Assembly: GCA_029961685.1 (NCBI GenBank) | Contig: JARWKL010000002.1 | Coordinates: forward strand, 17,514,908 to 17,578,907 | DNA length: 64,000 nt | Direction: 5' to 3' | Source: Aristolochia californica | Lineage: Eukaryota; Streptophyta; Magnoliopsida; Piperales; Aristolochiaceae | Shown here: piece after piece, positions 24,718 through 39,300 of the stretch | How the letters are laid out: every line of letters begins with the position of its first letter | How positions within the stretch are numbered: the stretch's first letter is position 1 | The notes under the pieces: generated by a model | Database searches by the model: none | Told to the model about the DNA's origin: nothing | The model's input: the letters and a program-made list of their open reading frames with translations, nothing else | Made by a program: the position numbers and the translations under genes

Positions 24718-24799
24718 TGTTAAGCACATAGTCAATACTATCCAAAAGACCGGCCTATTAGGAGAGGAAGGCGTAGGTACTTAACCTAGGACCATAACA
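24718..24799 (-). repeat. TRIM-like LTR copy 4 (82 bp)
   Basis: TGTTAAGCACATAGTC...GGACCATAACA. It forms the right boundary with satellite and, on the minus strand, is the 5' LTR next to the primer-binding site. Confidence 0.85.
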
Positions 24800-25559
24800 T
24801 TCTTGTTTGAATCGGGTAAGTATCCCACCGCATGATCACTTGAGAATTTAATGAGCATTTGTTGTCCACTTTAAAAGGTTTGGATCCACAGGTTATTTGC
24901 TTCTTTAACATGTTTCAAGCATGCATATCCATATTTAAAACATGTTAGGATCAATTAGAAATCTCTTTCCAAGCCATAAGTGTTGAACTAGTGGAATTTC
25001 CCAAACTTGGACAAGAAAAATTTTGTGTTCGTTTGTACAGTGTGAATAAATTTTCTTTTCTTACATTTGTTATTGTTTTTAATTTTTTCCATACATAAAC
25101 TCTAAAATTTCAATTTTGTTGTGATCTATTTGCCTTTATCTTTTTGTTTACGTGATACCAGTAAAGTGAAAACTCAAATTTTGATTTAAGAAAAAAATAT
25201 ACATCTAAAATGGAATGGAATTGCACAAAAGTAGAGAGAGATTATTCCACAAAGTCTCTGTAACTTTTAGGGATTGTAAACTCATTTAGTTTTTATATAT
25301 TATGTTTTGCAATCATTAAGAAAAGGAGGGGGGCCAAGGATTTTTAACTTAGTGTTGACTTCCAATCCATAAGTCATTTCTTAGAAACATATAGCATGTT
25401 ACGCATGATTGACTAAAAAACCACTTTACAATCATCTATGATTTTTAGATCAGTTTTTTGAAAGTGGGCAAAATAATGACTCGTTTGACTAAGGTAAATA
25501 TCCCACCTCACGTTCATGTGAGAATTTAATGAGCGTTTTTTGTTCGCTCTGAAAGGTTT

Positions 25560-26239
25560 GGATCCATAGGTCATTTGCATCTTTAACATGTTTCAAGCAT
25601 GCATATCCATATTTAAAACAAGTTAGGATCAATTAGAAATCGCTTTCCAAGCCATTAGGGTTGAACTAGTGGAATTTCCTGAACTTGGACAACAAAACTT
25701 TTGCATTCATTTGGGGTGTTTGAATAAATTTTCTTTACTTACATTTATTATTGTTTTTAATTTTTTCCTTACATAGACTCTAAAATTTTCATTTTGTTGT
25801 GATCTATTTGCCTTTATCTTTTTTTTTTTACGAGATAAATGGAATGTGAAAACTCAAACTTTTGATTTAAGAGAAAAGTATACATCTAAAATGGAATGGA
25901 AGTGCACAAATGTAGAGAGAGAAAATTCCAAAAAGCCTCTGCAACTTTTAGGGATTGTAAGCTCTTTTAGTTTTTATATATTAGGTTTTGCAATCATCTG
26001 GAAAAGGGGGAGGTGGGGGATTTTTAACTGAATGTTGACTCACAATCCATAAGTCATTTCTTAAAAAAATATAGCCCATTACGTATGATTGACCGATAAA
26101 TCATTTTACAATCATCTATGATTATTAGGTCAGCTTTTTATAAATGGGCAAAATAATGGCTTGTTTGACTCGGGTAAATATTCCACAAAACGTTCACTTG
26201 AGAATTTAATTAGCATTTTTTGTTTGCTTTACAAGGTTT
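25560..26239 (+). repeat. Representative full-length satellite monomer (680 bp)
   Basis: One intact monomer measured from GGATCC anchor to GGATCC anchor, given as a map of the unit. Taking the anchor as +1, the landmarks in order are: inverted repeat of AACATGTT-type arms from about +25 to +66; palindromic GGAATTTCC at about +120; a T-rich stretch (TTTTTAATTTTTTCC) near +200; a GAGATAA-containing stretch just after AGAGAGAG near +355; a G-rich block near +440; and an ACAATCAT/ATGATTGT dyad near +545. I see no internal subrepeat. The length is close to four times 169 bp. I do not recognise the family. Confidence 0.9.
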
Positions 26240-27989
26240 GGATCCACAGGTCATTTGCATCTTTAACATGTTTCACGTATGCATATCCATATATAAAACA
26301 TGTTAGGATCAATTAGAAATCTTTTCCAAGCCATTAGGGTTAAACTAGTGGAATTTCCCAAGCTTGGACAATAAAACTTTTGTGTTCGTTTGTGGTCTTT
26401 GAATATATTTTCTTTACTTACATTTGATATTTTTTTAATTTTTTCCGTATATAAACTCTAAAATTTTCATTTTGTTGTGAGCTATTTACATTTATCTTTT
26501 AATTTATGAGATAAATGGAAAGTGAAAAATCAAAGTTTTGATTTAGGAGAAAAGTATACATCTAAAATGGAATGGAAATGCACAAATGTGGAGATAGATA
26601 ATTATAAAAAGTCTCTGTCACTTTTTGAGATTGTAAACTCTTTTAGTTTTTATCTATTAGGTTTTGCAATCATCGAAAAAAGGGGGTGGTGGGGGTATTT
26701 AACTGAGTGTTGACACCCAATCCAGAAGTCAATTCTTAAAAAAATATAGCCCGTTACGCATAATTGGCTGATAAATCACTTTAAAATCATCTATGATTAT
26801 TAGGTTAGCTTTTTGTAAATGGGAAAAATAATGGCTTGTTTGATTCGGGTAAATATCCTACTGTATGTTCACTTGAGAATTTAATGAGCATTTGTTGTTC
26901 GATGTAAAAGGTTTGGATCCACATGTCATTTGCATCTTTAACATGTTTAGAGGATGCATATCCATATTTAAAACATGTAAGGATCAATTAGAACTTTCTT
27001 TCCAAGCCATAAGGTTTGAACTAGTGGAATTTCCCAAACTTTGAAAACAAAACTTTTGCGTTCATTTGTGGTGTGTGAATAAATTTTCTTTACTTACATT
27101 TGTGATTGTGTTAAATTTTTTCTATACATAAACTCTAAAATTTTCATTTTGCTTTGGTCAATTGGCCTTTATCTTTTTGTTTACGAGATAAATGTAAAGT
27201 GAAAACTCAAAGTTTTGATTTAAGAAAAAAATATACATCTAAAATGGAATGGAAATGTGCAAATGTAGAGAGATATAATTCAAAAACGTCTCTGTCACTT
27301 TTAGAGATTGTAGAATCTTTTAGTTTTTAAATATTAGGTATTGCAATCATCGGGAAAAAGGGGAGGTAAGGATTTTTAACTGAGTGTTAACTCTCAATCT
27401 ATAAGTCATTTCTTATAAAAATATAGAATGTTACACATGTTTGACTGATAAATCACTATACTATCATCTGTGATTGTTTAGTCAGCATTTTGTAAATGTG
27501 AAAAATAATGACATGTTTGACTCGGGTAAATACCCACCCACCCCACGTTCACTTGAGAATTTAATGAGCATTTGTTGTTTGCTTAAAAAGGCTTGGATCC
27601 ATAGGTCATTTGCATCTTTAACATGTTTGAAGCATGCATATCCATATTTAAAACATGTTAGGATCAATTAGAATTTTCTTTCCCAAACTTGGACAACAAA
27701 ACTTTTATGTTCATTTGTGGTGTGTGAATAAATTTTCTTTACTTATATTTGATACTATTTTTAAGTTTTCCATAAAACTAAAAAAATTTTAATTTGTTGT
27801 GATCTATTTGCCTTTATCTTTTTGTTTACAATAAAAGGAAAGTGAAATCTCAATTTTTTTATTTAAGAAAAAAATATGCATTTAAAATGGAATAGAAATG
27901 CACAAATGTAGAGAGAGATAATTCTGAAAAGTCTACGTAAATTTTAGGGATTGTAAACTCTTTTACTTTTTAAATAATGGGTTTTTCAA

Positions 27990-28035
27990 TCATCTTTGAT
28001 TATTAGGCATAATTAACTATACAAGTCCCTGTTAC
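27990..28035 (+). other. Replaced segment in a satellite monomer
   Basis: Where the G-rich block and the following TTTTTAACTGAGTGTTGAC should stand, the monomer reads CAATCATCTTTGATTATTAGG (which resembles the dyad region normally 100 bp further on). About 24 bases with no match in other monomers follow, after which normal sequence resumes at GTTACGCATAATTGACC. The shared CAATCATC at both places suggests a microhomology-driven template switch with a small filler. Confidence 0.6.
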
Positions 28036-29999
28036 GCATAATTGACCGATAAATCATTTTACAATCATCTATGATTGTTAGGTCAGTTTTTTGTAAATGC
28101 GCAAAATAATGGCTTGTTTGACCCGGGTAAATATCCCGCCGGATGTTCACTTGAGAATTTAATGAGCATTTGTTGTTCGCTTTAAAAAGTTTGGATCCAC
28201 AGGTTATTTTCATCTTTAACAATTTTCAAGCACACATATCCATATTTAAAACATGATAGGATCAATTATAAATCTCTTTCCAAGGGCATTATTAGTGGAA
28301 TTTCCCAAACTCTGACAACAAAACTTTTGTGTTCGTTTGTGGTGTGTGAATATATTTTCTTTACTTACATATGTTATTGTTTTTTATTCCTTCCATACAT
28401 AAACACTAAAATTTTCATTTCTTTGTGATCTATTCGACTTTATCTTTTTGCTTACGAGATAAATAGCAAGAGAAAACTCAAAGTTTTGATTTAAGAAAAA
28501 AATACATCTAAAATGGATTGGAAATGCAGAAACATAGAGAGAGATAATTCCAAAAAGTCTTAGTAACTTTTACGGATTGTAAACTCTTTTAGTTTTTATA
28601 TATTAGGTTTTGGAATCATTAGGAAAAGGGGGAGGCAGGGGATTTTTAACTGAGTGTTGACACCCAATCCATAAGTCATTTCTTTCAAAATATAGCTCAT
28701 TATGGATGATATATAGATAAATCACTTTACAATCATCTATGATTGTTAGGTCAGCCGTTTGTAAATTGGAAAAATAATGGCTTATTTGACTCGGGTAAAT
28801 ATCCCCCCTCAAGTTCACTTGAGAATTTCATGTGCATTTGTTGTTCACTTTAAAAGCTTTGGATCCATAGGTCATTTGAATCTTGAGCATGTTTCAAGCA
28901 TGCATATCCATATTTAAAATAACTTCGGATCAATTAGAAATCTCTTTCATAGCCAATAGGGTTGAACTAGTGGAGTTTCCCACACTTGGACAAGCAAACT
29001 TTTGTGTCCGTTTATGGTGGTATGTGAAAAAAATTTCTTGACTTACATTTGTTATTGTTTTTAATTTTTTCCACACATAAACTCTAAAATTTTCATTTTG
29101 TTGTTATCTATTTGCCTTTATCTTTTTGTTTACGAGATAAATGTAAAGTGAAAACTCAAAGTTTTGATTTTAGAAAAAAATTTATATCTAAAATGGAAAG
29201 GAAATGCGTAAATGTAGAGAGAGATAATTCCAAAAAGTCTTTGTCACTTTTAGAGATTGTAAACTCTTTTAGTTTTTATATAGTAGGTTATTCAATCATC
29301 GGGAAAAGTCGGAGGTGAGGGATTTTTCACTGAGTGATGACTCCCAATCTATAAGTCATTTCTTACAAAAATATGGCCCGTTAAGCATGATCTACTGATA
29401 AATCACTTTACAATCATCTATGATTGTTTGGTCACCTTTTTGTAAATGGGAAAAATAATGGCGTGTTTGACTAGGGTAAATATTCCACCGCACGTTCACT
29501 TGAAAATTTAATGAGCATTTGTTGTTCGTTTAAAAGGTTTAGATCCACAGGTCATTTGCATCTTTAACATGTTTAGTGCATGCATATCCATATTTAAAAC
29601 ATGTTAGGATCAATTAGAAATATTTTTCCTAGCCATTAGGGTTGAACTAGTGGAATTTCTCAAACTTGGACTACAAAACCTTTGTGCTTGTTTATGGTGT
29701 GTGAATAAATTTTCTTTACATACATTTGTTAATGTTTTTTATTTTTGCCATACATAAACTCTAAAATTTTCATTTTATTGTGAACTATTTGCCTTTATCT
29801 CTTTGTTTACGAGATAAATGCAAAGTGAAAACTCAAAGTTTTGATTTAAAAAAAAAAAAAGAATACATCAAAAATGGAATGGAAAAGCACAAATGTAGAG
29901 AGAGATAATTCAGAAAAGTCTCTATCACTTTTAGAGATTGTAAACATTTTTAGTTTTCATATATTAGGTTTTGCAATCATCGGGAATAGGGGGAGGAGG

Positions 30000-32900
30000 G
30001 GGATTTTTAACTGAGTGTTGACTCTCAATCCATAAGTCATTTCTCAAAAGAATAAAGCCCATTACACATGATTGATCGATAAATATTTTTACAATTATCT
30101 ATGATTGTTTGGTTAGATATTTGTAAATGGGAAAAATAATGGCATGTTTGACTCGGGTACATATCTCATAGCTCGTTCACTTGAAAATTTAATGAGCATT
30201 TATTTTTCACTTTAAAACGTTTTGATCCACAGGCCATTAGCATCTTTAACAAGTTTCAAGCATGCATATCCATATTTAAAACATGTTCAGATCAATTAGA
30301 AATCTCCTTCAGATCCTTTAGGGTTGAACTAGTGGAATTGGACAACGAAACTTTCTTTTCGTTTGTGGTGCGTGAATAAATTTTCTTTACATATATTTGT
30401 TACTGTTTTTAATTTTTCCATACATAAACTCTAAAATTTTCAATTTTGTTGTATTCTATTTGCCTTTATCTTTTTGTTTACGAGATAAATGCAAAGTGAA
30501 AACTCAAAGTTTTGATATAAGAAAAAAGTAGACATTTAAAATGGAATGGAAATGCACAAATGTAGAGAGAGATAATTCCAAAGAGTCTTTGTATGTTTTA
30601 GGGATTGTAAACTCTTTTAGTTTTAATATATTAGGTTTTCCAATCACCGAGAAAAGGGGGAGAAGGGGAATTTTTAACTGAGTGTTGACTCACAATCCAC
30701 AAATCATTTCTTTCTAAAATATAGATCGTTACGTATGATTGACCGATATATCACTTTACAATCATCTATGATTGTTAGGTCAGCTTTTTGTAAATGGGTA
30801 AAATAATGGCTTGTTTGACTCGGGTAAATATCCCGCTGCACGTTCACTTGAGAATTTAATGAGCATTTGTTGTTCACCTTAAAATATTTGGATCCATAGG
30901 ACATTTGCATCTTTAACATGTTTCAGGCAAGCATATCCATATTTAAAACAAGTTAGGATCAATTAGAAATCTCTTTCCAAGCCATTAGGGTTGAACTTGT
31001 GGAATTTTCCAAACTTGAAAAACAAAACTTTTGTGTTCCTTTGTGGTGTGTGAATAAATTTTCTCTACTCACATTTTATAATGTTTTAAATTTTTTCCTT
31101 ACATAAACTCTAAAATTTTCATTTTTTTGTGATCAATTTGCCTTTATCTTTTTGTTTACGAGATATATGCAAAGTGAAAACTCAAAGTTTTGATTTAATA
31201 AAAAAGTATCCTACTAAAATGGAATGGAAATGCACAAATGTAGAGAGAGATAATTCAAAAAAGTCTTTATAACTTTTAGGGATTGTAAACTTTTTTAGTT
31301 TTTATATATTAGGTTTTGCAATCATTAGGAAAAGGGGGAGACGGGGATTTTTAAGCGAGTATTGACTCCCAATCCGTAACTCATTTCTTTCAAAAATATA
31401 GTTCGTTACGCATGATTGACCGGTCAATCACTTTACAATCTTCTATGATTGTTCTGTCAGCTTTTTGTAAATGGGTAAAATAATGGCTTGTTTGACTCGG
31501 GTAAATATACCACCGTACGTTCACTTAAGAATTTAAAGAGAATTTGTTGTTAACTTAAATGGTTTGGATCCACAGATCATTTGCATCTTTGAAATGTTTC
31601 AAGCATGCACATCTATATTTAAAACATGTAACGATCAATTAGAAATCTCTTTCCTAGCAATTAGGGTTGAACTATTAGAATTTCTCAAACTTGGACAAAA
31701 AAAATTTAGCGTTCGTTTGTGTATGTGAATAAATTTTATTTAATTATATTTTTTATTGTTTTTAATTTTTCCATACATAAACTCTAAAATTTTCATTTTG
31801 TTGTGATCTATTTTCCTTTATCTTTTTGTTTACAAGATAAATGGAAAGTGAAAACTCTGAGTTTTTATTTAAGAAAATAATAATCATCTTAATTGGAATG
31901 GAAAAGCACAAATGTAGAGAGAGATAATTCCAAAAAGTCTCTGTAACTTTTAGGGATTGTAAAATCTTTTATTTTGTATAGATTAGGTTTTGCAAACATC
32001 TGGAAAAGGGGGAATTTTAATTGATTGTTTACTTCCAATCCATAAGTCATTTCCTTAAAAAATATAGCCCGTTACACAAGATTGACCATTAAATCATTAT
32101 ACAATCATTTGTGATTGTTAGGTCAGGTTTCTGTAAATGGGCAAAATAAAGGCTTGTTTGACTTGGGTAAATATCCCACCACATGTTCACTTGAGAATTT
32201 AATGTGCAATTGTTGTTGACTTGAAAATGTTTGGATCCACAGGTCATTTGCATCTTTAACATGTTTCAAGCATGCATATCCATATTTAAAACATGATTGG
32301 ATCAATTAGAAATCTCTTTCCAAGCCATTAGGGTTGAACTAGGGGAATTTCCAAACTTGGACAACAAAACTTTAGCGTTCGTTTGTGGTATCTGAATAAA
32401 TTTTCGTTACTTACATTTGTTATTGTTTTTAATTTTTTCCATACATAAACTCTAAAATTTTCATTTTGTTTTGATCTATTTTCCTTTGTCTTTTTGTTTA
32501 CGAGATAAAAGGAAAGTGAAAACTCAAAGTTTAGATTTAAGAGAAAAGTTTACATCTAAAATGAAATAGAAATGCACAAATGTATATAGAGATAATTCCA
32601 AAAAGTGTCTGTAAATTTTAGGGATTGTAAACACTTTTAGTTTTTATATACTTGGTTTTGAAATCATCGGGAAAAGGGGGAGACGGGATTTTTATCTAAG
32701 TGTTGACTCCCAATCCATAAGTCATTTCCTTAAAAAATATAGCGCGTTATGCATGATTGACCGATAAATCACTTTAAAATCATCTGTGATTGTTAGGTCA
32801 ACTTTATGTAAATGGGCAAAATAATGGCATCTTTGACTCGGGGTAATATCCCACCGGGCATTCACATGAGAATTTAATGAGCATTTGTTGTTTGCTTTAA

Positions 32901-33300
32901 AAGGATTGGATCCACAGGTCATTTGGATCTTTTACATGTTTCATGCATGGATATCGATATTTAAAATATGTTAGGATTAATTAGAAATCTCTTTCCAAGC
33001 CATTAGGGTTGACTAGTGGATTTTCCCAAACTTGGACAACAAAACTTTTGCGTTCGTTTTTGGTGTGTGAATAACTTTTCTTTACTTACATTTGTTATTG
33101 TTTTTAATTTTTTCCATACATAAATTCGAAAATTTTCTTTTTATTGTGATGTATTTGCCTTGATCTTTTTTTTTACGAGATAAAAGGAAAGTAAAAACTC
33201 AAATTTTTTATTTAAGAAAAAAGTATACATCTAAAATGGAATGGAAATGCAAAAATTTAGAGAGAGTAAACTCTTTTAGTTTTTATATATTGGGTTTTGC
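30000..33300 (+). repeat. Long-range satellite segment, copy 1
   Basis: About five monomers with private variants found again near 39-47 kb and 51-57 kb. These are GGAATTGGACAAC (a deletion of about 10-12 bases) at 30334, CAAACTTGAAAAACAAAAC near 31010, AAGTATCC at 31205, TCTTTGAAATGTTT near 31586, TTTAGCGTTCG near 31706 and 32372, a TATACAATCAT variant near 32098, and GCATGGATATCGATAT near 32946. Here the two halves are adjacent. Confidence 0.7.
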
Positions 33301-36300
33301 AATCATTGGGATAAGGGGGGGACGGGGGATTTTTAACTGTGTGTTGACTCCCAAAAATATAGCTCGTTACGCTTGAGTGACCGATAAATCACTTCACAAT
33401 GATCTATTATTTTTAGGTCAGCTTTTTTAAAATGGTAAAATAATGGCTTGTTTGACTCGGGTAAATATCCCACCGCTCGTTTACTTGAGAATTTTATGAG
33501 CATTTGTTGTTCGCTTTAAAACGTTTGGATCCACTGGCCATTTGCATATTTGACATGTTTCAAGCATTCATATCCATATTTAAAACATGTTAGGATCAAT
33601 TAGAATTCTCTTTCCAAGCAATTAGGGTTGTACAAGCGGAACTTACCAAACAAGGACAACAAAACTTTTTTGTTCGTTTGTGGTATGTGAATAAATTTTC
33701 TTTACATTCATCTTTTGTTGTTTTTAATTTTTTACATACATAAACTCTAAAATTTTCTTTTTTAATGATCTATGTGCCTTTATCTTTTTGTTTATGAGCT
33801 AAATTTAAAGTGAAAACTCAAACTTTTGATCTAAGTAAAAACTGTACATCTAAAATGGAATCAAATGCACAAAAGTAAAGAAAGATAATTCCAAATAGTC
33901 TCTAGCAGTTTTAGGGATTGTAAACTCTTTTATTTTTATATATTCGGTTTTGCAATCATCGGGAAAAGGCGAAGGTAGTCGATTTTTAACTGAGTGTTGA
34001 CTCTAAATCCATCAATCATTTCGTACAAAAATATATTTAGTTATGCATGATTGACCGATAAATCATTTTATAATCATCTATGATTGTTAGGTCAGCTTTT
34101 TGTAAATGGAAAATATAATGGCATCTTTGACTCTTGTAAATATCCACTGCACATTCACTTGAGAATTTATTGAGCTTTTTTGTTCACTTAAAAAGGTTTG
34201 GATCGATAGGTCATTTGCATCTTTTACATTTTTCAAGCATGCATATCCATATTTAAACCATGTTAGGATCATTTAGAAATCTCTTTCCAAGCCATTAGGG
34301 TTGAACTAGTGGAATTTCCCAAACTTGGACAACAGAACTTTTGTGTTCATTTGTGGTGTTTGAATAAATTTTCTTTACTTATATTTGTTTTTGTTTTTAA
34401 TTTTTCCATAGATAAACTCAAAAATTTTCATTTTGTTGTGATCTATCTGCCTTTATCTTTTTGTTTACGAGATAAATGGAAAGAGAAAACTCCAAGTTTT
34501 GATTGAAGAAAAAAGTATACATCTAAAATGGAAAGGGAATGCACAAATGTTGAGAGAGATAATTTTAAAAAGTCTCTGTTACTTTTGGGGATTGTAAAGT
34601 CTTTTAGTTTTTATATATTGGGTTTTGCAATCACCGGGAAAAGGGGGAGGCGGGGGATTTTTAACTGAGTGTTGACTCCGAATCCATAAGTCATTTCTAA
34701 TTAAAATATAGCTTGTAATGCAAAAATGACCGATCAATCACTTTACAATCATCTATGATTGTTAGGTCAGCTTTTTGCAAATGGGCAAAATAATGGTTTG
34801 TTTGACTCAGGTAAATATCCTACCACACGTTCACTTGAGAATTTAATGAGCATTTGTTCATCGCTTTAAAAGGTTTGGATCCACAGGTTATTTGTATCTT
34901 TAACATGATTCAATCATGAATATCATAATTTAAAACATGTTAGGATCAATTACAAACCACCTTCTAAGCCAATTGGTTTGAACTAGTGGAATTTCCCAAA
35001 CTTGGACAACAAAACTTTGTCTCCGTTCGTGGTGTGTGAATAAATTTTCTTTACTTACATTTGTTATTGTTTTTAATTTTTTCCACACATAAACTCTAAA
35101 ATTTTCATTTTGTTGTGATCAATTTGCCATTATCTTTTTGTTTGCGAGATAAATGTAAAGTTAAAACTCAAAATTTTGATTTAAGAAAAAAGTATACATA
35201 TAAAATAGAATGGAAATGCACAAATAAAGAGTGATAATTCTAAAAAGTTTATTTCACTTTTAGGGATTGTAAACTCTTTTAGTTTTTATATATTAGATTT
35301 TGCAATTATTGGGAAAAATGGGGAGGCGGGTGATTTTTAACTGAGTGTTGACTCCCAATCCATCAGTCTTTTTTTAAAAACATATAGCCGGTTAAGCATG
35401 ATTGACCGATAAATCACTTTACAATCATCTATAATTGTTAGCTCAGCTTTTTGTAAATGGGCAAAATAATGGTTTGTTTGACTCGGGTAAATAGCCCACG
35501 CAAGTTCACTTGAGAATTTAATGAGTATTTGTTGTTCGCTTAAAAAGGTTTGGATCAATAGGTCATTTGCATCTTTAACATGTTTCATGCATGCATATCC
35601 ATATTTAAACAATGTTAGGATCAATTAGAAATATTTTTCACAACCATTAGGGTTGAACTAGTGGATTTTCCCAAACTTAGACAACAAAACTTTTGTATTC
35701 GTTTGTGATGTGTGAATAAATTTTCTATACTTACATTTGTTATTGTTTTGAATTTTTTCTGTACATAAACTCTAAAATTTTTATTTAGTTGTGATCTATT
35801 TGCCTTTATATTTTTGTTTACGAGATAAAAGGAAAGTTAAAACTCAAATTTTTGATTTAAAAAAAAAAGTATTCATCTAAAATGGAAAGAAAATGCACAA
35901 ATGTATAGAGAGATAATTCTAAAATATCTCTGTAACTTTTAGGGTTTGTAAACTCCTTTAGTTTTTATATATTAGTTTTGCAATCATCAGGGAAAAGGCG
36001 GAGGCGAGGGATTTTTAACTGAGCGTTGATTCCCAATCCATCAGTCATTTCTTAAAAAAATATAGCCCGTTATGCAAGATTGACCGATAAATCACTTTAC
36101 AATCATCTATGTTTGTTAGGTCAGCTTTTAGTAAATGTGCAAAACAATGGCATGTTTGACTCGGGTAAATATCCCACCACACGTTCACTTGAGAAATTAA
36201 TGAGCTTTTCTTGTTCGCTTTATAAGGTTTGGATCCCCAGATCATTTGCATCTTTAACAATTTTCAAGCATGCTTATCCATATTGAAAACATGTGAGGAT

Positions 36301-39300
36301 CAATTAGAAATCTCTTTCCAAGCCATAAGGGTTGAACTAGTGGAATTTCAAGAACTTGGAAAACGAACTTTCGTGTTCGTTTGTGGTGTGTGAATAAATT
36401 TTTTTTACTTACATTTGTTATTTTTTTTAAAATTTTTCAATAGATAAACTCTTAAATTTTCATTATTTAGTGATCTAATTGTCGTTTTCTTTATGTTTAT
36501 TAGATAAATGGAGAGTGAAAACTCGAAGTTTTGATTTAAGAAAAAAGTATACATCTAAAATGGAAAGAAAATGCACAAATGTAGAGAGAGATAATTCCAA
36601 AAAGTCTCTATAACTTTTAGGGTTTGTAAACTCTTTTAGTTTTTATATTTTAGGTTTTTCAATCATCCAGAAAAGGGGGAGGCGGGGGATTTTAAACTGA
36701 ATGTTAACTCCCAATCCATAAGTCATTTCGTACAAAAATATAGCCCAACACGCAAGATTGACCGATAAATCACTTTAAAAAATTCTATGATTGTTATGTC
36801 TGCCTTTTGTAATTGGGCAAAATAATGGCTTGTTTGAGTCGGGTAAATATCCCACCGCATGTTGACTTGAGAATTTAATGACAATTTGTTGTTTGCTTTA
36901 AAAGGTTTGGATCCACAGGTCATTTGCATCTTTAACATGTTTCGAGCTTGCATATCCATATTTATAACATGTTAGTATTAATTAGAAATATCTTTCCAAG
37001 CCATTAGGGTTTAACTAGTGGAATTTCCAAAACTTGGACAACAAAACTTTTGTGTTCGTTTGTGGTGTATGAATAATTTTTATTTACTTACATTTGTTAT
37101 TTTTTTTTTATTTTTCAATCCATAAACTCTAAAATTTTCAATATTTCGTGATCTAATTGTCTTTTTTTTTTGTTTATGAGATAAATGGAAAGTGAAAAGT
37201 CAAAGTTTTTATTTAAGAAAAAAGTATACATCTAAAATGGAAAGGAAATGCAGAAATGTAGAGAGAGATGATTCCAAAAAGTCTCTGTCACTTTAAGGGA
37301 ATCTAAACTCTTTTAGTTTTTATATATTAGGTTTGCAATCATAATGAAAAAGGGGAGGCAAGGGATTTTTAACTGAGTGTTGACTCCCTATCCATAAGTC
37401 ATTTCTTCCAAAAATATAGCCCATTACGCATGATTGACCAATAAATCACTTTACAATCATCTATGATTGTTAGGTCAACTTTTTATAAATGGGCAAAACA
37501 ATGGCTTGTTTGACTTGTGTAAATATCTCACTGTACGTTCACGTGAGAATTTAATCAGCATTTGTTGTTCGGTTTAAAAGCTTTGGATAGGTCCTTTGCA
37601 TCTTTAACAAATTTCAAGCCGGCATATCCATATTTAAAATGTGTTAGGATCAAATAGAAATCTCTTTTCAAGTCATTAGGGTTGAACTAAAAGAATTTCC
37701 CAAACTTTAACAACAATACTTTTGTGTTCGTTTGAGGAGTGTGAATAAATTTTCTTTACTTATATATGTTATTGTTTTTAATTTTTGCATACATAAACTC
37801 TAAAATTTTCATTTTGTTGTGATCTATTTGCCTTTATCTTTTTGTTTACGAGATAAAAGGAAAGTGAAAACTCAAAGTTTTGATTTAAGCAAAAAGTATA
37901 CATCTAAGATGGAATGGAAACGGTCAAATATAGAGAGAGATTATACCAAAAAGACTGTCACTTTTAGGGATTGTGAACTCTTTTAGTTATTATATATTAG
38001 GTTTTACAATCATCGGGAAAGGGGGGAAGCGGGGGATTTTTAACTGAGTGGTGACTCCCAATCTATAAATCATTTCTAAAAAAAATATAGCCTTTTACAC
38101 ATGATTGACCGATAAATCACCTTTCAATCATCTTTGATTATTAAGTTAGCTTTTTAACATGTTTCAAGCATGCATATCCATATTTAAAACATGTTTGGAT
38201 CAATTAGAATACTCTTTCCAAGCCATTAGGGGTTAACTAGTGGAATTTCCCAAACTCTGACAACAAAACTTTTGTATTCGTTTGTGGTGTGTGAATAAAT
38301 TTTCTTTACTTACATTTGTTATTTTTTTTAATTTGTTCCATTCATAAAGTCTAAAATTTTCATTTTTTTTGTTATCATTTACCTTTATCTTTTTGTTTAC
38401 GAGATAAAAGAAAAGTGAAACTCAAAGTTTTGATTTAAGAAAAAAGTATACATCTAAAATGGAATGAAAAAGCACAAATGTAGAGAGAGATTATTCCAAA
38501 AAGTCTCTAGTTATTGGGATTGTAAACTCTTTTAGTTTTTATATATTCGGTTTTGAAATCATTGGGAAAAGGGGGAGGCGGGGGATTTTTAACTGAGTGT
38601 TGACTCCCAAACCATATGTTATTTCTTACAAAAATATAGCCTGTTACGCATGATTGACCGATAAATCACTTTACAATCATCTACGATTGCTAGGTCAGCT
38701 TTTCGTAAATGGGCAAAATAATGGATTGTTTGACTCGGGTAAATATCCCACCGCACGTTCACTTAAGAATTTAATGAGCATTTGTTGTTTGCTTTAAAAG
38801 GTTTGGATCTACAGGTCATTTGCATCTTTAACATGTTTCAAGCATGCGTATCCATATTTAAAACATGTTAGGATCATTTAGAAATATCTTTCCTAGCCAT
38901 TAGGGTTGAACTAGAAGAATTTCCCAAACTTGGACAACAAAACTTTTTTGTTTGTTTGAGGTGAGTTAATAAAATTTCTATACTTATATTTGTTATTGTT
39001 TTTTATTTTTCCTTACATAAACTCTAAAATTTTCAATCTCTTCTGATCTATTTGTCTTGATCATTTTGTTTACGAGATAAATGGTAAGTGAAAACTCAAA
39101 GTTTTGATTTAAGAAAAAAGTATACATAAAAAATGGAATGGAAACACACAAATGTAGAGAAAGATAATTCCAAAAAGTCTCCGTAACTTTTAGGGTTTAC
39201 AAATTCTTTTGATTTTTATATATTAATTTTTGTAATCATCGGGAAAAGGGGTAAGAGGAGGATTTTGAACTGAGTTTTGGCTCCCAATCCATAAGTCATT

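Larger units (their letters stand above)
24147..24799 (-). mobile_element. TRIM-like miniature LTR element in tandem, four short LTRs
   Basis: Non-satellite insertion built from four 82-bp direct repeats (24147-24228, about 24373-24454, 24459-24540, 24718-24799) with TGTTAAGCAC...CATAACA ends. They enclose two related internal segments (24229-24372 and 24541-24717) and one near-empty gap of about 5-7 bp. On the minus strand a sequence like the initiator tRNA-Met primer-binding site follows the last LTR, and a purine-rich stretch precedes the first. It codes for nothing. The layout is what unequal recombination between copies sharing LTRs would give. Flanks are GGCTT on the left and TTCTT on the right, a weak 3-of-5 target-site match. 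It splits one satellite monomer without loss: the anchors on each side, minus the insertion, are 683 bp apart. Confidence 0.82.

Noticed and set aside
24147..24799. Cassandra-type element carrying 5S rRNA promoter boxes
   Set aside because: I see no 5S-like internal control region in the 82-bp LTRs, and they are far shorter than Cassandra LTRs.
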